Source: Ifrita kowaldi
Taxonomy: Eukaryota > Chordata > Aves > Passeriformes > Cinclosomatidae
Direction of reading: 5' to 3'
Assembly (NCBI GenBank): GCA_013398055.1
Contig: VZRS01012612.1
Location: forward strand, 930,210 to 994,209
DNA length: 64,000 nt
Both the position numbers and the translations under genes were made by a program. The notes beneath the pieces are model-generated. The model did no database searches. It was given only the letters and a program-made list of their open reading frames with translations, and was not told the origin of the DNA. Positions within the stretch are counted from its first letter, which is position 1; every line of letters starts with the position of its first letter. This document shows positions 1-11,042 of the stretch, in pieces.

Positions 1-2850
1 AGATACCAAGATTATTATAACTCATGCTCCCTACGTGATCAGGTCTGTGAGGTGGGGAACGTTTGGTTACACAGAGCTCAAGGTTGTTGCAGTTTTTAAC
101 TGCATACATACTAAAGAAGATGTGTTTAATTAAAGACCTGTTGAAGGACTGAATCTTGTATTCAAAGCACGGTGAGGTGAGATCCATGAGTATCAGATCT
201 TCTGGGAGTTCCCTTTGAAGCCTGATATTTGTCTTCATGGTAGAAGGCGAAGTCATCTTGAAAGCCCAAGATGTTGACCACAATCTTCCCTGTGGAGCAC
301 TAGGCATTCTTTTCAGACAGCTGGTTACACAGACACACACCAGGCTAAAAGAATCATCAGCAAATACAGCATTGTTTTCCAGGTGAGCCAAGCCATGGGA
401 ACTTGTTGGCATCGTGCCCTCCAGTTCAAGGAGAGCTGAGTAGAAGCTGTTGTATATCATGTAGATAATGTCAAAGACCTTGAACAGATTTTGATAAGAA
501 ATAAAGCTGTGAGCAGACTGTCTGGTGTGCTCTTATTAGCCTGAAATTCAGGTTACAGAACCATGAACCCTCTCTTGGGTTCAGGTTGTTTGTTGGTGAG
601 TCATTAAGCAGGCCTTTGACTTATGAAGGTAAGCTGAACTCCGCATAGAAATGAGCTCTATTAATAAACTGCTTCTGTCCCTCTCTCCTCCTTTTTTTGT
701 TCGTCCTTTTTGTTCCTCTCTCTAAGCCCCCATGGCTGTTTCTTGTTTTACATGATTTCTGTACATTTTACCTCTTTCTGAAATTCCTCACTCTTCCCAC
801 TGAGCTGAGGGTATTTCTTCCCCTCTCTGCACGCTTCACACCAGTAGTGGGAGCACTGAGATGAGAGCATAGCTCTTCTTCCCATTTCCATTGCAGAAGC
901 TGCTGCATGGGCAAGGCCAGCTGAGCCCTGCTCCTTCCACCCCAGCCTGTGCTGCACTGTCTCGGTGCAAGTGGATCATCTGTAGTAGAGGTAGAGGCTT
1001 ATAGGACCCGGGAGATGTTTGAGAAACCCATACATCTGCTCCCAAATGATATTGTAGATACCAAATGTAAAAATGCCAGTTTTGGATGTATTCTGCTTGC
1101 TTAACTCTTAAGAAGAACAGACAAAAAGCAAATGTCTGGAACTAATGTTTTCACTCAGCATCACAAACAACTAACCATGTTACCCTGCACCAACCGGTCT
1201 GCGGCAGTACTATTGAACCATTTTAACAAAAGAAATGCTACCAAAAACTTCTGCTCTGAGGGCTTTCCATGGAAAATATCAGCCCAAAAATATTCAGTTC
1301 TGAATGGTTTAGTTGGTTTAGGGACATAGGAGGGTGAGTTGTGTTTACTGTCGAGGGTGTTACTTCTGTGATCGCTAGTACCCAGGGACTTAGTTGGTTT
1401 GTCTTGTTTGGGCTTTGCTTTTTCCACTTTACTTTTGCAATTTACTCCTCAGTTAACTAAGTGGGGGGAAAATGTGTGTTGTTTTGTCAAAACTGGTAGG
1501 TACTAAACTCTTATTATTATTTAAACTTCTTTTTTCTGTAGTTGTTTGACTTCTAAAAGTCCTTTCAACATCCATCTCTGTTGATGTGCATTTGTGCATA
1601 TATATATGTATACACATATATATGTACACAAGTTCTCTTTCCTTTGACTTTAGCTTGATATTCTAAGGAATTATAAGCTATCATACTCTTTGTTGACCTG
1701 TCTGTCTACCTGTCTGTCAGCCCCCATTTGGTGAATTTGAGCCCCCTTGCCAAGCAAAACTAGGTTAGATCCGGTACTTAAAAAACCTCAGAAATTAATT
1801 CCCTTAAATTTCATGGAAACCATCGGGAGAGGAATGGGACAGGAAATGGATACAATTAGCTTCCCCTTTTGCAGCTAAAGTATAAGCTCAATGTTTTTTT
1901 CATCCTGACAGATGGCCAGTCAGCACACACATCGCTTGGCACTCATCCCAACATGTGCTGCCTCTTCTCCAGCCAGACGGGTGGGAGACAGAGAGAGTTT
2001 TGGGGCATGCCATAGTGCATTTGGAGGTGGAGATGTGGAACTCTTGCAGTGAGAGATGTAGGAACAGATTGTACACATCTGTAGGAAACCATATTTTAGC
2101 ATTTCTGCTGTCCAAGGAATATCTGACTTCTATTTGGAAGGAAGTGAGGGTAATTATAAGAGGGTACCGGGAGGGCTAAAGGGAAAAGGTCTTAAATGTG
2201 TAGGAAACTGGGCTACATTAGTCCTGCCGCTTAAGGCATGACACAGTAACTTTCAGCCTTTGTTATTGCCATTCTGGAAACAGTCCTGCACAATGGCTGT
2301 TGTCCAGTCAACAAATTTTGATTAATGTTGTTTAGTTCCTTAGTTAGGGAAGGACTTTATAGAGGGGTTTAATGCCCACCGCTTGCTGCAAGACTTAGAA
2401 AAGAACCTATAAGAAAGCAGTTAGTAATGGGGGAGCTCCGTCCAGCAATTACAGCCAAGGACTGGAGTTCTCAGTGGAACAGAAAAAGGATTGGGGTCAG
2501 GGACTGACAAGGAAGAGGAAGGATTTATACTGATTTTACCATTGATCAGCCTTTTATGTACCTATTTTCAACTGAATAAAATTTACCATTACCCCTGTTC
2601 CTTTAAGCCAAAAGCATGTAGTATAAACTGCTGTAAAAATGCTCACTAGAAATAATACAGTTGAACCTAGCACAACTGGAAAGTATGCTGGTGCTCCTAG
2701 ACAATCTTTAAATACTTAGACCAAGGTTAAAGCACACAGTATTGTGAAATGCTTAGTTTTCTCTGCTTTTAATTCTAAAATGTTAAAAAATTACTTCACC
2801 ATCGAGGCATATATGGCTTACAAATATACATCAATGATTTGTTCAAAATG
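1..2850. other. Non-coding DNA, no gene recognised
   Basis: No conserved reading frame, exon pair or recognisable repeat except the TA-rich microsatellite near 1.6 kb. Small open frames (for example 1161-1427 minus) lack any family resemblance. Confidence 0.6.
1597..1630. repeat. TA/TATG-rich microsatellite
   Basis: Alternating CATATATATATGTATACACATATATATG-type sequence (abbreviated by position); short imperfect dinucleotide array. Confidence 0.7.
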
Positions 2851-2852
2851 TG

Positions 2853-2858
2853 TTTATT
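2853..2858 (-). terminator. Possible poly(A) signal of the NR0B-like locus
   Basis: AATAAA on the minus strand 65 nt after the TGA that ends the family C-terminus. The position suits a short 3' UTR. The AT-rich background makes chance occurrence possible. Confidence 0.45.
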
Positions 2859-2922
2859 TAGCTCATAATATTATCTCATCTCTTCAAAATTAAATATTTT
2901 AGAGTTCAGATGTCATTTGTTT

Positions 2923-3175
2923 TCAAAGCCAGTCTGGCTTGATATATAGGTTTTCTATAAGTAGTACATTTAGGGTGGCCTCTCCTAGGATGGGCCTGAA
3001 GAAGAGCTCTTTAATAGCATCTGCATCAATGTCTCAAAGAGAGGTGATTACCTGAAGAATCCAAGCAAACCTGCTGAGGCTTCAAGAAGCATTGTTGAGA
3101 TAAACTCCATCAGGGCTTTCTGAGCTCCCTGCTGCAGTGTTTGTACATAAGGGAGACATTTCAGGACACGACATT
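2923..3175 (-). pseudogene. NR0B-family (SHP/NR0B2-like) receptor, exon 2, disrupted
   Basis: After acceptor TTTTGACAG the exon continues exon 1 in phase and reads CRVLKCLPYVQTLQQGAQKA then LMEFISTMLLEAS. This corresponds to the segment after the intron in DAX1 ([20 protein letters not shown]) and SHP. It stops at TAA 3050-3048. Further on, in another frame, DADAIKELFFRPILGEATLN and VLLIENLYIKPDWL end at TGA 2925. This is the family C-terminus (SHP DLFFRPIIG, DAX1 ELFFRPIIG) with its final helix. A 32-nt extra segment at 3040-3071 separates the two frames. Without it, spacing from LLEAS to LFFRPI equals SHP (12 codons), leaving one TGA (3036-3034). The loop before LLEAS is about 11 codons shorter than in SHP. 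At least two lesions here make a pseudogene likely. Confidence 0.86.
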
Positions 3176-6100
3176 CTGTCAAAACAAAAAGTAAAATAAA
3201 TCCTGAGTAAACACTTCTGTTCTGTGCCCTTCGTAATGATGGATGTCTGGATTTCTGGCTTATAGCACTACTTTCTCTATAGAAAAAAACACTTTCTAAA
3301 ATATTTTTTGGAAGAAGAAGGTATGTGTAACTCAATAATTTGAATGAGCATTGGGCAGCATTGTAAGCACATTGGAATCTAGCCCATTACATTAAAATAC
3401 AGCTTTGAAAAAAGCAGGTAATTTTGACTTGGTACAGATGGAGAAGAAGTTTTGTAGTGTTGTCTACCCACCACATGATGCTGAGATAGTATTCTGGGCA
3501 GGTGGAAATATTCCAGGTCTAATCTACCCTACCTAGGTAACATCAGGAGATGGAGATGATGGTTTGGAGCAGTGAGCAGGCTTGCAGCCTCAAGATGTAG
3601 GTTTCCAGTATACCCAGCCCCATCTCCATCCTACCATTGCCTCTGCTTACCAGACTAAGCTGGGGCACTGTGGTTCCCCACACTAGGTGGGTATCTTCGT
3701 TTACAGTCTAAAAAGAGCAAGAGGAGTGCCCCAGCCATTTCTGAAGAAGGAGAGGTCTTTGCCCTGTGGAGTCATGGTCTTGAGCCTCAGTCACATACCT
3801 CCCAAAGCATGTGGCCTGCTGGCTCACTGAGGGTGATTGTGGGTGCCAGAACTCAGTGCTATGGATGCCGTGTGTTCATCCTTTGCCTCTGGAGGGATTG
3901 CCTTGTTATTTAGCTCTCAGCAACCTGTTGCCTCCTGTCCTCACTCTCTAAGGATAATAACATCTTTTCTTTCCTGGAGTTGTTGCAGTCTGGACAGAGG
4001 GTAGAACACACTATTGGCATCTTTTACAGTGACTGACTCCATACCTACCTGGAAGAGAACGTGAATATCTTACAGCAGGGAGTGTTTCACACAGGATCAT
4101 TCATTTAAGCATGGGAAGTTCAGCATTCTTGCCTAGTGCCCTGTACTAGGGCAAAACCAACCTGGTTGGGTTTTCTTCAGTCTGTAACTGGCTGACTGTT
4201 GTCAGCCTTCAGCAACTCTCTTCTTCCTAAACATCACTGCCAGAGGAGAAGAAGCCTCAGCCAAACCTGCAACCAGGCTAGCCAGAAATTAAGAGTTTGG
4301 AAAAGTCATCATCTCCCCCAGGATTACCAGCAGCTGCAAGCTGTGAGGAAGATTCCAAATGTTAGATTTTTCATGGAAAGGATATTGTCAGGATTTTGTG
4401 GGTTCAGGATGAAGTGGAAATAGTTTATATCCCTTCAAATATGCTTAATTTCCCCATTTGGTCTTCTTTTCTATGTAACCAAACACTGGTTTTAATTTAC
4501 ATATGATGAGACACTTCTTGTTCTGAGATCTGTTGTAATAATATTTAGTAAAACACATGTTTCCAGCTGAACTGTAACCCTCTTGGGAGTACCTTTTTTT
4601 TAACAGAAGCCCTGTCACAGCCTTGATGGAGTTTTTGAATATGTATGTACACATAAATATGTATATCTATGGCACTGATATAATAACAGCACTGTTTTTC
4701 ACAGTCCCCATCTCTTCACGGTGCAATCCCAATTGCTCTTCAGACAACTGTCAAAAACACAAGAATGCTTTCACCTCACTCTGTGCTGTTTCTGTGTGGC
4801 AGAACAGTCCTACCTGCTCCTTCCTGTGACTTACTGCCTGGGTCCTAGTAGAGAAGGCCTTGCAGCTGGACCCTTAAACCACAGACACTGAGACCACTCC
4901 AAAGCCACCCAGCCAAAGCTCCCCTGGGAAGAGCAGGGATGCCAATATGTTCTGGAGAGTCTGGATTCTGTTGATGCGAGGTGCCGGTTTCCCCTCAGGG
5001 GCTGGGTGTACAACATCTTCTTCACATGTTGCTGCTGGCCCAGATGTGGTCAATCAGTAACCCAGCCAGAGTCTCCCACACAGAGGTGCTGCACAGATTC
5101 TGCTGTTATTTCCAGCTCTGGGGCCCTCAGCATAAGGAGGACATGGACCTGCTGGAATGATTCCAGAGGACAGCCCTGAAGATGATCAGAGGGCTGGAAC
5201 GCCTCTCCTGTGAACACAGGCTGAGAGAGCTGGGGTTGTTCAGCCTGGAGAAGAGAAGGCTTTAGAAAGACTTTATAGCAGCCTTCCAGTACCTAAAGGG
5301 GCTTTACAAGAAAGCTGGAAAGGGACTTTTAACAAGAGCCTGTGGTGATAGGAGAAGGGGGAATGGCCTTGAACTGAAAGATGGTAGGTAGGCGTAGGTC
5401 AGATGTGTACGCAGAAATCCTTTACTGTGAGAGTGGGGAGGCACTGGAACAGCTTGCCCAGAGATGTGAATGCCACATTCACGGCCCTGGAAGTTGGCCA
5501 GAAGGCCAGGCTGGATGGGGCTTTGAGGAACCTGGTCTAGTGGATAGTGTCACTCCTAATGGCAGGGGGATTGGACTAGATGATCTTTAGATTCCCTTCC
5601 AACCCAAACCATTGTATGATTCTATCAGGAGGACCTACACTCCATCATGCTGCCTGCCACCCTCTTGCCAGGGGAATTTTTCTAATGATAGTAAGCACAA
5701 TGTCTGTGTCACAAGAGATTACTCAGGGTACAAGCAAAGCTTTGCATAGTTGTATGCTTCTTTTCCAAGTAATGGCTGATACAGGTGCATGCCTGGATGT
5801 CCTGTTGAACTCCAGCTCATGACATGGCTCCAGACTGCTCTGTGCCTGGCCCTTCCCAATTGCTTCAGTCAGTTTTGGTGGTCTTAACAGAAGTAAAACA
5901 TTAAGGGTGGTTATGAGGCTCTGTAATTCAAGAGACAGTTTACCATTGTCACTGCTGGTGGCTTCCTGAAATCCTTAGAACTGAGGCCTGTAAAAATATT
6001 AACATTTTGCCAAACATCAAGCCAAAACTTGAAAAGTTTGAAAAGGTGTTGCAAATACGTAGAAAACATTTTCTAAGTTTGGTGGAAAGTGTTGAAAAAC

Positions 6101-7610
6101 TATTAAAAATAGTAATCGTGAAACAACAGCTGTGCAGGTTTGTTTGCAGCAAAGGGTGATTTGGGCTGTGTATAAACCCTGAGTACCTGTTTCAGCCCAG
6201 AGTTGGATGGTGAGTCTGTTTCATATGGAGGCTTAACTGAATTTAGGATTGAAGTTCTCCAGGCTGCCTTCTGCAGCTCATGGAGAAATTTTCCAGAGAA
6301 TAGGGTCATCCTGATGCCTTAGGTTTTAACTTNCCCACCTAAGAGCTGAGTGACATTCCTGACACTGTGGAATGTGTCTGCAGACAGCATCAAGGGCTGC
6401 TGGCTCTCTCATACAGCACCCTGGGGAAGCAGCAGGCCTTAGAAGGCACAAATCCAGAACACAACCCTGTTTCTGCTACTTTCTCCTTAAGTGAAAACTG
6501 CATTTTATCCACAGAGACAATAGAAATACCAGCTAGTTAAACAGTGTAAGCTGCTGTAGATGAGGCCTTTCTCCTCTTATCATCCCCCTGGATATAACTG
6601 GTGGTTTCTTTCAGCCTGATTTTATTGTGAAAAAAGCTTGCACTGAAACGAACTCTGCTGGTTTGATGCTGCAGCATAGACACTCAAGGCAATACCAAGC
6701 ATCTGGATGACATTACACCTCAAGGATCAGAATTTGAATCCCATTGGAAACAAATATAAAGTCCCACAGCCTTTGAGCAGCCTATAAACCATCCACCACG
6801 AGCAATATAATGGAACAACTGAAGCATTCAAGTATCCTTTTGGTGCAGCCCCAAGTATAGCACACTGCTGACAGTGCAGCCAACAGCAGTGATTGCTGTG
6901 GAAGGAGCCGGGGGTCTGAGCCAGAGCAGGCTGGAGTCAATAAGTCTTTCCATTTACTTTAGTGTACTTGGAGCTCAGCTTTTAATGACTCATGCACTCC
7001 ATGGTGCTGACCGAGGCAACCTTCCTTCCTAAGGAGCTTCAACTTGGCATCAGAAGCAAGAGGATGCAATCAGTAGTGCTAGTTTGCTCTGTGACTGCTG
7101 TCCCAGGGTTTGAATGTAGGGATACTAAATTATATAAATAAAGGATATAAATAAATAAAAGCTGTGTAACCTCAACACAGCATCCTTTTCCTCACTGATG
7201 AAAATCAGATGGTTATTTTACCTTCTCCAGTGAGGAAGCCTTTGTTAAAATACTTCTAATGCTCACATCACGTACCCAGGTACCATCTCTCCTTTTCTGT
7301 GAAGTGAGGGTGAGGCTGCTGTATTACCTTTGAACTGGAAATCAGTTTGAAGTGACACAGTTAATTCTTTATGGCTTAAAATTTGTCTAATAGAGGTTGT
7401 TTTGGCTTACAGTGGGTGACCTACTGCACATATGCAAGGAACCAAAATAAACCACATCAGGCAGAAAAACCATTAAATCGTGGAATACAGGTTTTTGAGA
7501 ACATTTAACTATGTGCGTAGAAAAGAATAAACATTTGTCTATATGTAAATGAAAATGTCAAATATCCTTCTAGGCACATAATCATCTGTGTAATTTCTTG
7601 GAGGAATTAC
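3176..7610 (-). other. Intron of the NR0B-like locus (about 4.4 kb)
   Basis: Bounded by GTAATT (7610) and TTTTGACAG (3176). NR0B1 and NR0B2 both have a single intron at the matching place, so this is a conserved gene structure and not a retrocopy. It carries the CR1 copy at 5110-5626 and an N at 6333. Nothing else was recognised. Confidence 0.75.
5110..5626 (+). mobile_element. CR1 LINE, 3' fragment
   Basis: Reads in CR1 order: CTGGGGCCCTCAG, GGACCTGCTGGAATG, ATGATCAGAGGGCTGGAACG, GTTCAGCCTGGAGAAGAG, TTTACTGTGAGAGTGG, AACCTGGTCTAGTGG, ending TTCCAACCCAAACC and GATTCTATC. CR1 is the dominant avian non-LTR retrotransposon, usually 5'-truncated as here. It sits inside the intron of the NR0B-like locus, antisense to it. 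Confidence 0.95.
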
Positions 7611-8183
7611 CAGAATTAAAAAGAATAATTCCTTTAAGATAGGCATATTCTTTTGCACTTATGTTCAGGTCCCAGAATTTCCACAATAAATTCTTCATCT
7701 TCTGAACTTCTGCTAAAGATGCTCCTGCTGATGAGCTGCCCAGTTCATTCACAGCTGTCAAAGACTGATGAAGAGGATTTTTTTCAATAAACTAATGGCT
7801 GGAATCTCTCTCAGGTCAAAATCCACCCCTTCTTGTGCCATGCCCAGGACAAAAAGAGGGGCCCAGTTCTGTTGTATGAGGACAAACTGATCCTCCCAAG
7901 GCACGTGATAAAAAGAAGGTAAGTTTCTAATAAAAGTTGAAGTCTTCAACAGCATTTCAGAAGCTTTTCTGCATGTGGCTTCTGGTGCTTTCAGGGCAAC
8001 TCTTCTCCTGCCCAAACAAGAGCAGCCTTTGCTTCCTGTGGAGCAGTGGGGACTGCAGTGCTGCTGGTGCCACTTGGTCTCACTTCCATGGTCTTCGTTT
8101 GGGATCTGGTACAGGATGCTTTTAGAATAGTGTGTCTCACACTGACATTTCCCAAATTTCTCAGCTGGGATCTTGATAGCCAT
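7611..8183 (-). pseudogene. NR0B-family (SHP/NR0B2-like) orphan nuclear receptor, exon 1, frameshifted
   Basis: NR0B1 (DAX1) and NR0B2 (SHP) are nuclear receptors without a DNA-binding domain that act as corepressors. From the ATG at 8183 (an in-frame ATG also exists at 8216) 141 codons are open. They include KSILYQI, like the SHP LxxLL-type segment ILYALL; CSCLGRRRVAL; TCRKASEMLLKTSTFIRNLP (70-89; SHP has [20 protein letters not shown]); and NWAPLFVLGMAQEGVDF (106-122; SHP GCWGPLFLLGLAQDAVTF), then SLLKKIL. The frame then stops at TGA 7758. The match continues one frame over: LAEVQKMKNLLWKFWDLNI and SAKEYAYLKGIILFN, ending in donor GTAATT after NS plus one base. That is the NR0B intron position and phase. 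One missing base around 7766-7785 explains the shift. It could be an assembly error, but exon 2 is damaged as well. It is closer to SHP than to DAX1. Confidence 0.88.
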
Positions 8184-8573
8184 GGAGGCAGAGTTCCCTG
8201 TGGCAGGAAACAGCATGTCTGGAGCTATGTGTCAGCAGCAGGGGAGGGCATTTCTGCCACGCAGGGAGGCATTTTGTGCTTAGATACACATGGGCAGGTG
8301 CTGAAAAGTAGTATGACCCTGATCCATGAGGTAACCTCAAACTTTACTTGCACCAGTGTGTTTCAAACTAGGCATGGCTGCAGGCTGCTGTAGCCCCAGG
8401 GCTAGCCAGTCCTGGGGACAGTCCTGGGGATGGAAATCCTGTGTTTCAGAATTACCTCATGTTTCTGTGAGATTTGAGAGAGACTTCAGAGAAGGTCAGC
8501 TGTTGGAGATCATGACAGTGTTCTCTCTTGCATTTCACAAATGATCATTTCAAACACAGAATATGAGGCCTTA

Positions 8574-8740
8574 GAGTCATAGAATTGATTAGGTAGGAAA
8601 AGACCTTTAAGATCATCAAGCCCAGCCATTAATCCAGCACTGCCAAATTCACCACTAAACCACTTCCTCAAGTGCCACATTTACATGCTTTTAAGTGCCT
8701 CCGGGAATGGTGTCTCAACCACTTCCATGGGCAGCCTGGG
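8574..8740 (-). mobile_element. CR1 LINE 3' end, antisense
   Basis: Plus strand begins AGTCATAGAATTGATTAGG, then AAAGACCTTTAAGATCATCA and ACTAAACCACTTCC, ending near GGCAGCCTGGGC. This is the reverse complement of a CR1 3' terminus. It starts about 390 bp upstream of the NR0B-like start codon. Confidence 0.92.
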
Positions 8741-10122
8741 CATCTGGACATCGATGCAGAACAAGACAACATAAGACATCCAGTACACTTTCCTCCTTAA
8801 CTTCAGAATATTTCTCCCAGACAGGCTGTGTAATTAAATTTTCCTCATACAAACTGATGAAGAAAAAATGGCAATTCATACTGCTGTACATGTGAACTTT
8901 TATAGCAGCTCAAGAGCTGAATGATTGAATTGTCAGGACTCTTCACTCAACATGAGGGAACACCAAGTAGCAGGAATGAAAGAAACTCAGCCTTAATAAG
9001 AAGAAATTGATACTTCAAGTTTTTGTTACTTCACACTCTCTTGCTTGCTCTTATACAGGGGAAAAGGTACTAAGTTTTTTTCACCAAGCATAATGTTTAT
9101 GCATTCCTACCATCTGGGCTCTTAGCATGTCTTAGCAAAAACTGAGCATTAAAAACAACAGCTTGAAGGTCTTCATCTGCCAGATCTCCAAGCCTTTGGC
9201 ATGTAAAGGCCCCCCTCCATCAGATGCATAGCTGCAATTTTGGGGTTTTTTTTTTCCATGCTGGGCCAATTAAAAATTTTCATTTATTTACCTCTGCATG
9301 ATATTTATGTTGAAAAATTTTCCCCTTCTGAGGAGTTAAAAAGTGGAGGAAGAGGTGATTGCTCCAAAGTTGAGAAATTTAGGAGTGTAGTGCTGCTGAG
9401 GTGCAGCTACTACTGACTGCTGTGGAGGTCCAGGGCACATACAGCACTGAATACCTGGTGGGGTTTGCTTGTCCACCTCTCCATTCACTCAACAGCTCCC
9501 TGCTGCTGTTCATTGCTGGGGTATCAAAGAGCTTTTTAGGTTAAATGGCACAGCAACAGAGAAGTCCCCAGAAAGTCCCATCCTTCTTATTCATGGTGTA
9601 AAATTCGAGCTGGGCTAAAGTTCAATGGAATGAACTCCAGTTACAGGGCTATTGCCATCTGAGGTTCAGCATGAATTACATTGATTGGCTAATGGCTGTA
9701 CTAGAAAGAGAGCCTGAGCTTGCTAAAATCATTCTTGCAAAGCATTTGCTTGTGAAAAGAAGTTCTGTCTCCTAACTGCTGGTGAGTGTGGTGGTGTTTC
9801 AGTAACCTAGGCAGCAGAGTTGAGCAACCCAGCTCCTATGCTCCAAGAGCACCATCTCATAGGTGGCTATTTTGCTCTCTTGGTTCATGTCATTACTTCA
9901 CAGCTCCTATTAACTGTGCTTATGAAAATTCTACTTCAGATTGAATTGGTTCTTTTCCTACTTTTTTTCTTCCTGAGGTCTGCATCAGTCATATGCAGAG
10001 TCCTGATGTCAGCAACGTGTGGTATTGGATACCATTTCTAGTTATCATCATTTATTTCCTTTGATTGTGTATAGATCTAAGAGGCAGAAGCAAATGATAT
10101 TTTTTTCTATCAGACATTCCTG

Positions 10123-10170
10123 GTATATATACATATATATAAACTACATATAATTATGTAATATATAATA
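10123..10170. repeat. TA-rich microsatellite
   Basis: Imperfect TATATACATATATATA array continuing into AT-rich sequence. Confidence 0.65.
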
Positions 10171-10817
10171 GCTTTATGACTATTTACCAAAAATAAGAGT
10201 GAAGGTTACTGCCTCAGTATGACTGCCTAGGATGCATTACACATTATCAGCTTTCCTGAGAAAATTATTACTTAGAATTATGAGTCAATATTGAGTTACA
10301 GGTGAAACTGTTTGAAATGAACTTTCTGCGTGACCCAATTTTCTCAGAGGCAGAGGACCAGCAGCTAAATTTAGCTCTGTACTCGTAAATTAGGCAACAG
10401 TTAATTTTTTTTTCCTAAATCTTACCTATGGAATGGTTGCAGCCACATGCACCTAGATATAAAGCATCTAAGTCTTGATGCTACAGTACCAATGCTTCAT
10501 ACTTTCAAATGCTAAGGAAGCACACAATACAAAAACCAATTTTGTGATATGAGAAATCCCCATGGATTTTTATCTATTTTAGCTGCCTCTAGCATGCTGG
10601 CTTGAGAATAAGACACAGTCACATCAGTGTTATTTTTTCTGTTTTGCATTTATATACCTTTTCAAGCTACAAGACACCCACACCCACAAATACTCACTGC
10701 CAGCACATTCTCTCTGAAACCATCAGAATTACTGCTCAGGCACAAGTGTCACCATTTGGACAACAACACAATGTGTCCTAAGTCCACACACAAAATTAAA
10801 AGAACTCAGAGGAAGTT

Positions 10818-11042
10818 GGTTTAGATTAGATGTACAGAAGGAATTCTTTACAGTGAGGCACTGGTGAGGCACTGGAACAAGTTGCCCAGAGAAGCTGTGG
10901 ATGCCCCATCACTGGGAGTGTTCAAGGCTAGGTGAGATAAGGCTGTGAGCAACCTGGTCAGTGGAAAGTGTCCCCTGCACATGGCAGAGGGGTTGGAATG
11001 AGGTATCTTCAAGGTCCCCTCTAACCCAAGCCATTCTATGAC
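10818..11042 (+). mobile_element. CR1 LINE, short 3' fragment
   Basis: TTAGATTAGATGTACAGAAG, GAATTCTTTACAGTGAGG, GTTGCCCAGAGAAGCTGTGG, AACCTGGTCAGTGG, ending CAAGCCATTCTATG. Standard CR1 3' order, about 225 bp. Confidence 0.94.

Larger units (their letters stand above)
8217..10815. other. Non-coding DNA upstream of the NR0B-like locus
   Basis: Contains the CR1 fragment at 8574-8740 and a TA-rich run at 10123-10170. No CpG island and no clear promoter were seen for the NR0B-like gene; its regulatory region would have to lie here. Confidence 0.5.

Noticed and set aside
2923..8183. Processed pseudogene (retrocopy) of NR0B2 or NR0B1
   Set aside because: The two parts are separated by an intron at the family position with consensus donor and acceptor, and no poly-A tract follows exon 2.
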